DNA of 29,836 nt, from the NCBI GenBank assembly GCA_003240775.1, contig QFNI01000048.1, positions 1-29,836 on the forward strand, written 5' to 3'. Each line of letters starts with the position of its first letter. Position 1 is the stretch's first letter. Both the position numbers and the translations under genes were made by a program. This document shows positions 24,112 to 29,836 of this stretch, piece by piece. This stretch comes from Mesorhizobium amorphae (GTDB taxonomy: Bacteria > Pseudomonadota > Alphaproteobacteria > Rhizobiales > Rhizobiaceae). The notes below the pieces were generated by a model. That model was given only the letters and a program-made list of their open reading frames with translations. It searched no databases and was not told the origin of the DNA.

Positions 24112-24438
24112 ATGAAGAAGACCATTCTCATGGGCCTGGCCATCGTGCTGGCCTCCTCCATGCCGTCCTTCGCACAGACCTATCGCGGCGACGCACGCGA
24201 GTATCGCCAGGAGCGCCGCATCGTGGACGGCATCCGCCGCGGCGAGATCACCAATCGCGAACTGCGCCAGATCGACCGCCAGCAGCGCCGCATCGACCGC
24301 GCCCAGCGCCGGGCCGTGCGGGACGGCTATGTGACGCGCGAGGAGCGCCGCCGCATTGAGCGCATGCAGAACCGCGCCTCCGACAACATCTGGCGCAAGA
24401 AGCACAACCGCCGCACCTATAGCGGCTCGCTCTACTGA
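24112..24438 (+). CDS. Small secreted basic protein with two internal repeats
   Basis: A 108-residue protein with a clean signal peptide (MKKTILMGLAIVLASSMPSFA, cleaved before about Q22). The mature part is about 86 residues, very rich in Arg, Gln and Glu and predicted helical. Two units align: GEITNRELRQIDRQQRR and GYVTREERRRIERMQNR, so the body is an internal duplication with the pattern G-x-(I/V)-T-x-x-E-x-R-x-I. Similar short secreted proteins occur in many proteobacteria, but I know no function. The ribosome site AAGGAG (24099-24104) is excellent. A strong terminator follows 18 bp after the stop, so it is a single-gene transcript. Confidence 0.8.
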   Translation: MKKTILMGLAIVLASSMPSFAQTYRGDAREYRQERRIVDGIRRGEITNRELRQIDRQQRRIDRAQRRAVRDGYVTREERRRIERMQNRASDNIWRKKHNRRTYSGSLY

Positions 24439-24456
24439 GCCGACGAACGGAAAGTA

Positions 24457-24490
24457 GGCCGGGGCGTCCACATGGGGCCCCGGCCTTTTT
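24457..24490 (+). terminator. Intrinsic terminator of the small secreted protein gene
   Basis: Perfect 9-bp GC arms GGCCGGGGC (24457-24465) and GCCCCGGCC (24477-24485) with an 11-base loop, followed by TTTTT (24486-24490). The last T is also the first base of the convergent methyltransferase stop codon, so the same stem may serve both genes. Confidence 0.9.
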
Positions 24491-25392
24491 CACGCGCGGC
24501 GCGCGACCGCGATCAGGCCCACCACATCCGCGTCCCTGTCACGCCGGATCACGGTTTGGGTGATCGCGACATGGGTGAAGGGGCCGAGCAGCTTGCGGAG
24601 ATAGGTTTCCGTGTGGGCGAAGCGCCGGGTCTCGCGCAGGATGAAGTCTTCGTGGCCCCCATGCTTCTCGACCGAGAAGGCCAACACCCCGCCTGGCCGC
24701 AGCATGGCGGCGATGCCCGCGATGACCGCGTCGAGGCGGCCGAGATACATGAAGACATCGGCTGCCGAAACGAGATCCCAAGGCGGGCCATCGAAGGGAA
24801 GCGCAGCCAAGTCCGCCTTTTCGAGGGTGTCGTAAACACGCCGCGCGCGCGCCTTGCGCAGCATCTCGCCCGAGATGTCGCAGCCCGCGAGATGAGCAGC
24901 ATGGGGCCTGAGCTTCTCGCCCATCAGCCCCGTGCCGCAACCGAGATCGAGCGCGCGGGCGAACGGGCCGGGATCGAGGCGCAAGGTGGCCTCCAACAGA
25001 AGCTCGGGCACGCGATAGCCGAGCGCTTGGACGAGGCTCGCGTCGAACTTCTCGGCATACTGGTCGAACAAGGCCTCGACAAAGGCGGGCGGCGGCGTTT
25101 CGGGCGGCGCCTCGGCGCCGATCAGCGCGAGCTTGAGGCCCGCGCCCGCATGGTCGGCCGGGTCGAGCCTCAGCGCCATGCGCCAGGCTTCAGCCGCCTC
25201 GTCGAGCCCGCCTGCCCGCTCGCGCATCTCACCCAGGCGAAACCAGCCGAGCGCCCAGCCCGGCGCCATCTCCAGGGCGCCCAGCATCAATTCGGCCGCA
25301 GGCCCGTGCTCGCCTTCTGCAAACAGCATCTCGGCATAATCGGCGCGGCGGTCGGCGAGGATATCGCCGGAGGTGGTGTCGAGGGGTTTCAA
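24490..25392 (-). CDS. Class I SAM-dependent methyltransferase with N-terminal TPR region
   Basis: A 300-residue protein. Residues 15-95 form two TPR-like helical repeats (YAEMLFAEGEHGPAAELMLGAL and WFRLGEMRERAGGLDEAAEAW regions). The methyltransferase domain follows: motif I ALDLGCGTGLMG (147-158), a linker FDQYAEKFDASL typical of the TPR-methyltransferases, GCDISGEML for the acidic loop and a later DLVSAADVFMYL. The substrate is unknown; related TPR fusions methylate small molecules or proteins. The start is TTG 25392 with GGAG at good spacing. It sits between the two arms of the repair set, divergent from the exonuclease gene, and its start is 34 bp from the SOS-box sequence, so it may share that control. 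Tail to tail with the small secreted protein gene. Confidence 0.83.
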   Translation of the reverse strand: MKPLDTTSGDILADRRADYAEMLFAEGEHGPAAELMLGALEMAPGWALGWFRLGEMRERAGGLDEAAEAWRMALRLDPADHAGAGLKLALIGAEAPPETPPPAFVEALFDQYAEKFDASLVQALGYRVPELLLEATLRLDPGPFARALDLGCGTGLMGEKLRPHAAHLAGCDISGEMLRKARARRVYDTLEKADLAALPFDGPPWDLVSAADVFMYLGRLDAVIAGIAAMLRPGGVLAFSVEKHGGHEDFILRETRRFAHTETYLRKLLGPFTHVAITQTVIRRDRDADVVGLIAVARRA

Positions 25393-25425
25393 GCGGCAGC
25401 ACTCCAGGCTTCGCGCAGGCTTTTG

Positions 25426-25440
25426 GAACGGGGTGCGAAC
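25426..25440. promoter_or_regulatory. SOS (LexA) box of the alphaproteobacterial type
   Basis: GAAC (25426-25429), exactly seven bases, GAAC (25437-25440). On the other strand this is GTTC-N7-GTTC, the direct-repeat LexA site of alphaproteobacteria. It lies in the 86-bp gap between the methyltransferase (start 25392) and the exonuclease gene (start 25479), 39 bp before the latter. The match of all eight fixed bases and the repair function downstream support it. A random perfect match on a given short gap is unlikely but possible. Confidence 0.7.
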
Positions 25441-25478
25441 GCGCGCAACAGGCTTTCCGCGAGACCCGAAAAACCTAT

Positions 25479-26498
25479 ATGATCCCCATGCGCGCCAAGG
25501 ACTTGCTGCACCCCCGGCCCGAGGGGCTCTTCTGCCCGCCGGGCAATTTCTTCATCGATCCCGTCAGGCCCGTGGCCCACGCGCTCGTCACGCATGGTCA
25601 TTCGGACCATGCCCGCTCGGGCCATTCCCATGTGATGGCGACCCAGCAGACGCTCGACATCATGGCGCTGCGCTATGGCGAGGATTTCGCGGGCACCACA
25701 CAGGCGGCGAAGCTCGGCGAGGTGGTGAACGTGAACGGGGTTTCCGTCTCGTTTCACCCGGCCGGCCACGTGCTGGGCTCCGCGCAGATCCTGGTGGAGC
25801 ACAAGGACCAGCGCATCGTGGCCTCGGGCGACTACAAGCGCCGCGCGGACCCGACCTGCCTCTCCTTCGAGCCGATCCCGTGCGACGTGTTCATCACGGA
25901 GGCGACATTTGCGCTGCCAGTGTTCCGCCATCCGCCCGACACGGACGAGGTGGCGCGGCTCATCAAGTCGACCGAGCAGTTTCCCGAGCGCGCGCATCTC
26001 GTGGGCGCCTATGCGCTCGGCAAGGCGCAGCGCGTGATGCGCCTCCTGCGCGACGCGGGCTACGACAGGCCGATCTTCATCCACGGCGCGCTGGCCAAGC
26101 TGTCGGACTATTACGGCCGCCAGGGGATCGATCTCGGCGCCTTGCAGCCCGCGACGCTCGAAAAAGGCAACAAGGGCGATTTCGCGGGCGCAGTCGTTGT
26201 CGGTCCGCCATCGGCCTTTGCCGACCGCTGGGCGCGGCGCTTTCCCGATCCGGTCTCGTGTTTCGCCTCCGGTTGGATGCGCATCCGCCAGCGCGCCAAG
26301 CAACGGGGCGTGGAACTGCCCCTCATCATCTCCGACCATTCGGACTGGGACGAGCTGACGGAGACCATAGCCGACACGGGCGCGGGCGAGGTCTGGGTCA
26401 CGCATGGCCGCGAAGAAGCGCTGGTGCGCTGGTGCGAGTTGAACGGGATTGCGGCGCGGCCGCTCCATCTCGTCGGCTATGAGGACGAGGGCGACTGA
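25479..26498 (+). CDS. Ligase-associated DNA exonuclease (MBL fold)
   Basis: A 339-residue metallo-beta-lactamase-fold nuclease of the SNM1/CPSF-like group, family TIGR04122. The metal motif is THGHSDHARSGH (38-49), with HxHxDH intact. HPAGHVLGSAQILVE and SGDYKRRADPT supply the later metal ligands. The C-terminal part has SDHSDW and VTHGREEAL. The family is the exonuclease of the Lhr-PdeM-ligase repair set. ATG 25479 is used; ATG 25488 (MRAKDLLHPRPEGL) is also in frame and neither has a strong ribosome site. The stop overlaps the ligase ATG (TGATG), so the pair is coupled. A GAAC-N7-GAAC SOS box lies 39 bp upstream. Confidence 0.92.
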   Translation: MIPMRAKDLLHPRPEGLFCPPGNFFIDPVRPVAHALVTHGHSDHARSGHSHVMATQQTLDIMALRYGEDFAGTTQAAKLGEVVNVNGVSVSFHPAGHVLGSAQILVEHKDQRIVASGDYKRRADPTCLSFEPIPCDVFITEATFALPVFRHPPDTDEVARLIKSTEQFPERAHLVGAYALGKAQRVMRLLRDAGYDRPIFIHGALAKLSDYYGRQGIDLGALQPATLEKGNKGDFAGAVVVGPPSAFADRWARRFPDPVSCFASGWMRIRQRAKQRGVELPLIISDHSDWDELTETIADTGAGEVWVTHGREEALVRWCELNGIAARPLHLVGYEDEGD

Positions 26499-28102
26499 TG
26501 GACCGCTTCGCCGAGCTTCTCGACCGCCTCGTGCTGACGCCCGCCCGCCTGGGCAAGCTGAAGCTCCTGACCGACTATTTTCGCGAGACCGAGGACCCCG
26601 ACCGCGGCTGGGCGCTCGCCGCCATCACCGGCGATCTCAAGATTCCCGCGGTGAAGCCCGGCATGCTGCGCGCGCTCATGGAAGAGCGCATGGACCCCGT
26701 GCTCTTCCGCTATTCCCACGACTATGTGGGCGATCTGGCGGAAGCCGTGTCGCTGGTGTGGCCCGCCCCCGAAGCACACAAGCGACCCAACCGCACACCG
26801 ACGCTCACGGAAGTGGTGGAAGCCCTGCGCACAGCCAGCCGTTCGGACGGGCCGCGCGTGCTCGCTCATCTGCTCGACAGCGCGGAAACATCCGCCCGCT
26901 TCGCCATCATCAAGCTCGTGACCGGCGGGCTCCGGATCGGCGTCTCCGCGCGCCTTGCCAAGCAGGCGGTGGCCGACTTGGCGCCCGTGGACGTCCAAGA
27001 GGTGGAAGAGGTCTGGCATGGGCTGTCCGCACCCTACGAGCCGCTGTTCGCTTGGCTGGAAGGGCGCGCGGAAAAGCCCGAGCGGCGGCCCGAGGCCCTG
27101 TTCCGCCCGGTGATGCTGTCGACACCCGTCGAAAACAACGACCTCGAACGCCTGGAGCCCGAGGATTACGCCGCCGAGTGGAAATGGGACGGCATCCGCG
27201 TGCAGGTGGTGTCCGAACAAGGCATCAAGCGGCTCTATTCTCGCACCGGCGACGACGTGGCGGGCGCGTTTCCAGACCTGATGGACGCAGTGGACTTCGA
27301 TGCCGCCCTCGACGGCGAGCTTCTCGTGCACGACAAAAAAGGCGGCACGGGCACCTTCTCCGACCTCCAGCAACGGCTGAACCGCAAGACGGTGTCGGCC
27401 AAGGTGATGGAGGATTATCCGGTCTTCGTGCGGCTCTACGATATCCTGCAGGACGGCGAGGAAGACTTGCGCGCTCTGCCTTTCGCGGACCGCCGCAAGC
27501 GGCTGGAAGCCTTTGTCCGGAAGCTCGACCCCACGCGCTTTGACCTGTCCGAACTCGTTTCCTTTTCCGACTGGCACGATGTGGAGGACAAGCGGAAGCG
27601 CCCGCCGCATCCCGTGATCGAAGGCGTGATGCTCAAGCGCTGGACCGCGCCATACATGGCAGGCCGCGCCAAGGGGCCGTGGTTCAAGTGGAAGCGCGAT
27701 CCCTTCACGGTGGATGCGGTGCTGATGTATGCCCAGCGCGGGCACGGCAAGCGCTCGAGCTTCTATTCCGACTACACGTTCGGCGTCTGGGCAGGCTCCG
27801 AAGAGGAGCCCGAGCTGGTGCCGGTCGGCAAGGCCTATTTCGGCTTCACGGATGCCGAGTTGAAGCAGATCGACAAATATGTGCGCGACCACACGATCGA
27901 CCGCTTCGGCCCCGTGCGCTCGGTGAAGGCCACGCGCGACAGCGGGCTGGTGCTGGAAGTGGCATTCGAGGGCCTCGCGCGCTCCTCGCGGCACAAATCG
28001 GGGATCGCGATGCGCTTCCCCCGCGTGTCGCGCCTGCGCTGGGACAAGCCGCCAGCCGAGGCCGACCGCATCGAGGCGCTGGAGATGCTCTTGGACCGGT
28101 AG
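26498..28102 (+). CDS. ATP-dependent DNA ligase (ligase-associated repair cassette)
   Basis: A 534-residue ATP-dependent ligase. The N-terminal DNA-binding domain (about 1-200) has the GGLRIGVSARL signature (143-153). The adenylation domain starts with motif I EWKWDGIR and the nucleotidyl Lys229. RLYSRTGDD (245-253) supplies motif Ia, DGELLV motif III, EGVMLKR motif IV and WFKWKRDP motif V. The OB-fold with GLVLEVAFEGL and RFPRVSRLRWDKP closes the protein, and the length is normal. By motif and context this is the TIGR04120 ligase, distinct from NAD-dependent LigA and from LigD. It is translationally coupled to the exonuclease. It seals breaks after processing by its partners; the exact lesion is not known. 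Confidence 0.93.
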   Translation: MDRFAELLDRLVLTPARLGKLKLLTDYFRETEDPDRGWALAAITGDLKIPAVKPGMLRALMEERMDPVLFRYSHDYVGDLAEAVSLVWPAPEAHKRPNRTPTLTEVVEALRTASRSDGPRVLAHLLDSAETSARFAIIKLVTGGLRIGVSARLAKQAVADLAPVDVQEVEEVWHGLSAPYEPLFAWLEGRAEKPERRPEALFRPVMLSTPVENNDLERLEPEDYAAEWKWDGIRVQVVSEQGIKRLYSRTGDDVAGAFPDLMDAVDFDAALDGELLVHDKKGGTGTFSDLQQRLNRKTVSAKVMEDYPVFVRLYDILQDGEEDLRALPFADRRKRLEAFVRKLDPTRFDLSELVSFSDWHDVEDKRKRPPHPVIEGVMLKRWTAPYMAGRAKGPWFKWKRDPFTVDAVLMYAQRGHGKRSSFYSDYTFGVWAGSEEEPELVPVGKAYFGFTDAELKQIDKYVRDHTIDRFGPVRSVKATRDSGLVLEVAFEGLARSSRHKSGIAMRFPRVSRLRWDKPPAEADRIEALEMLLDR

Positions 28103-28120
28103 CGCGTGCTTCGAGGCTCC

Positions 28121-29143
28121 CTACTCCGCCACAGCTACGCGCACCTCGTAGACGTCCACCGCGCCCTGCCCGCCCGACACGTCGGAGCGCACCGTGATCG
28201 TGCCGCCGGCACCGGGGGCCGCGTCGGGTAAGGCCAGCTCGAACAGGAAATCGCTCGAATCCCCTCCCGCCTGAAAGCGGCGGCGGCCGCAGTCGCCCAG
28301 GCCCGCGAGATCGCAATCCACGGCGATCTCGGTCGCCACGCCGTCAGCACCCCGCGCGATGATGTTGAAGGTGGCGGTCCGCCCGCGCAGGCGGTCGAGC
28401 ACGCCCTGGCCGATGTCGAAGAGCACCGCGCCTTCCGCGCCGTTCGAGCGCACGCGCAGATAAGCGCCCGTCTCGTCGCTCAGCGCTTCCGCGCTCGCTC
28501 CCCCCGCTGTGCGCACGGTGGAGGGGTCGGTGGGGGCAAAGACCGAAATCCAATCGCGCGTGTCGGGCGCCTCGCTGTTGAGTGCGGGCGGGGCGCCGGT
28601 CTGGGTGGCGCCCGCATCGGGCGAGAAATCCTCGTTGCCGAGATCGGTCTCAGTGCGCACGGCCGTGTCGCGCTCGGCAGCCGACAGGAAGAGGCCGGTG
28701 CCATAGGCCCACCAGAGCCCGATGGCCGCGAGCGCCAGAAACGTGACGGCGATCAGCGCCACGACGATCGAGCGGCGCCTGCGGCGCGGCTTCTCGCGGC
28801 GCATGTCGGGGTCGAGCGCCACCGCGTCGGGATCCTCGAAGCCGCCCGCGTCGGCGCCGTCGAACTGCGGCTCGGCGCGGCCTCCGCCGTTTCGGCCGGG
28901 CGCCATGTCGAGCCGCGGCTCAGGCACGGGCTGCGGCGTGACGAAGCCTGTCTCGATGGTCGTGATCTTGGCCTGCAGCGCCTTGCGGCGCGCGATCGCG
29001 CGCTCCACCGTGATGGAGGGATTGCTCTTCAGCGACTTGTCGAGCGCGGCGAAGGCCGAACGGTAGACCTTTTCGCGGAACGCACGGTCGGACGCATCGC
29101 CCTTCTCGAACGCCGTGCGAATTGCCTTTTCGATAGGGTCCAC
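28121..29143 (-). CDS. Single-pass membrane protein of unknown function
   Basis: A 340-residue protein. A cytoplasmic N-terminal helical segment (1-65, DPIEKAIRTAFEKGD...) is followed by an acidic/Gly-rich linker, a run of five arginines and one transmembrane helix (about 125-147). The periplasmic part has a disordered linker (150-195) and a beta-rich domain (about 200-340) with Cys residues near VDCDLAGLGDCG and a jelly-roll-like feel (ISVFAPTDPSTV, LRVRSNGAEG, VDVYEVRVAVAE). It resembles conserved rhizobial proteins known only as hypothetical. The frame extends to 29239, but GTG 29143 has GGAG at good spacing and gives the conserved-looking DPIEKAI start. It is convergent with the ligase gene across 18 bp and divergent from the nitronate monooxygenase gene. 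Confidence 0.72.
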   Translation of the reverse strand: MDPIEKAIRTAFEKGDASDRAFREKVYRSAFAALDKSLKSNPSITVERAIARRKALQAKITTIETGFVTPQPVPEPRLDMAPGRNGGGRAEPQFDGADAGGFEDPDAVALDPDMRREKPRRRRRSIVVALIAVTFLALAAIGLWWAYGTGLFLSAAERDTAVRTETDLGNEDFSPDAGATQTGAPPALNSEAPDTRDWISVFAPTDPSTVRTAGGASAEALSDETGAYLRVRSNGAEGAVLFDIGQGVLDRLRGRTATFNIIARGADGVATEIAVDCDLAGLGDCGRRRFQAGGDSSDFLFELALPDAAPGAGGTITVRSDVSGGQGAVDVYEVRVAVAE

Positions 29144-29361
29144 GCTTCCAAACTCCGCCCGCCCGCGCGCGGCCCGAGGGCCGGCGCGGCTCCAGTCTTG
29201 TGCGGCGTGCCGGCCCCGGCCGCCTGCAGGAAGCGCCATGCCCCCGCGTCCCCAGGCGATTCTCTAGCACGAAACCGCGCGGCGACAGAGGGTGGTGTGG
29301 CGCGATTGTGGCGGGTTCGATCCGTGTTACACAGGCCGCCGATCAAACCCCGGAGACACGC

Positions 29362-29836
29362 TTGGCCCTGCCCCCCATTCTTCGAGACACGCTGCGCCTG
29401 CCGGTGGTGGCTTCCCCGCTCTTCATCATCTCGCACCCGGCACTCGTGCTCGCGCAGTGCCGGGCCGGCGTGGTCGGCGCGTTTCCCGCGCTCAACGCCC
29501 GCCCCGAGGCACAGCTGCGCGACTGGCTGGCCGAGATCACCGAGGGGCTGGCGGTCTCCACCAACGAGCGGAGGCCGGCACCGTTTGCCGTGAACCAGAT
29601 CGTGCACAAATCGAATGCGCGGCTCGATCACGACCTGCGCCTCTGCGTCGACTTCAAGGTGCCCATCGTGATCTCCTCGCTCGGCGCGGTGGAGGAGGTG
29701 AACCAAGCCGTGCATTCCTATGGCGGCATCGTGCTGCACGATGTGATCCACGACCGCCATGCGCGCAAGGCTATCGAGAAAGGCGCTGACGGGCTGATCG
29801 CGGTGGCGGCCGGCGCCGGCCGCCATGCCGGGCCGG
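29362..29836 (+). CDS. Nitronate monooxygenase family protein (5' part, runs off the window)
   Basis: The first 158 codons are open to the window edge. The N-terminus LRLPVVASPLFIISHPALVLAQ, then AGVVGAFPALNARP, FAVNQIVH and GADGLIAVAAGAGRHAGP is the FMN-binding TIM-barrel pattern of 2-nitropropane dioxygenase / nitronate monooxygenase enzymes. Some homologues with this sequence instead act as enoyl-ACP reductases (FabK), so the substrate is open. The start is TTG 29362 with GGAG (29352-29355) at six bases; no better upstream start is seen. The gene is divergent from the membrane protein across 218 bp, in which no strong promoter was read. Confidence 0.85.
   Translation, partial: MALPPILRDTLRLPVVASPLFIISHPALVLAQCRAGVVGAFPALNARPEAQLRDWLAEITEGLAVSTNERRPAPFAVNQIVHKSNARLDHDLRLCVDFKVPIVISSLGAVEEVNQAVHSYGGIVLHDVIHDRHARKAIEKGADGLIAVAAGAGRHAGP

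Noticed and set aside
26477..27994. 505-codon minus-strand open frame
   Set aside because: Antisense to the DNA ligase with all nucleotidyltransferase motifs; shadow.

Overview
This is a GC-rich (roughly two-thirds G+C), densely coded chromosomal window from an alphaproteobacterium, most likely a member of the Hyphomicrobiales (Rhizobiales). The placement is inferred from gene content: a class I lysyl-tRNA synthetase, a PodJ-like polar Sel1/peptidoglycan-binding protein with a CtrA-like site upstream, a fadB-fadA-acyl-CoA dehydrogenase block beside a MerR regulator, a TIGR02186/TSUP gene pair and a direct-repeat SOS box of the alphaproteobacterial type. I saw no tRNA, rRNA, CRISPR array, phage or insertion sequence. 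It reads as core chromosome, with one intergenic palindromic repeat.

Layout. (1) 1-5.2 kb: the tail of an unidentified gene, the phosphate sensor kinase gene phoR (minus), a divergent polyphosphate kinase ppk2 (plus), a membrane glycosyltransferase with a GspE-like N-terminal part (minus; it overlaps the ppk2 end) and an orphan periplasmic solute-binding protein. (2) 5.2-8.4 kb: lysyl-tRNA synthetase, then a minus-strand pair made of an S24/LexA-like repressor and an overlapping membrane-anchored nuclease-like protein. The pair has a readable promoter and a candidate self-operator. (3) 8.4-14.6 kb: a minus-strand beta-oxidation block (acyl-CoA dehydrogenase, thiolase, hydratase/hydroxyacyl-CoA dehydrogenase) downstream of a MerR-family regulator. 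A strong palindrome sits in the dehydrogenase promoter, and a 38-bp inverted repeat lies between dehydrogenase and thiolase. (4) 14.6-18.4 kb: a 547-bp regulatory gap and the large PodJ-like gene. (5) 18.5-20.3 kb: a TauE/SafE-type exporter translationally coupled to a TIGR02186 membrane-anchored periplasmic protein.

(6) 20.3-28.1 kb holds the most interesting part: a complete four-component ligase-associated DNA repair set split into two divergent arms. The minus arm is an Lhr-type helicase, the PdeM metallophosphoesterase and a GNAT acetyltransferase. The plus arm is an MBL-fold exonuclease and an ATP-dependent DNA ligase. Between them lie a small secreted repeat protein and a TPR-methyltransferase. 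The intergenic region between methyltransferase and exonuclease carries a perfect GAAC-N7-GAAC, which equals the alphaproteobacterial LexA box, so the exonuclease-ligase operon (and perhaps the methyltransferase) is predicted to be SOS-controlled. (7) 28.1 kb to the end: an unrecognised single-pass membrane protein and the start of a nitronate monooxygenase family gene.

No wholly new system is proven. The best leads are SOS control of the repair set with its GNAT and methyltransferase neighbours, the repressor plus degenerate-nuclease pair, and the TSUP-TIGR02186 module. All functional statements rest on reading motifs by eye; no database search was run.
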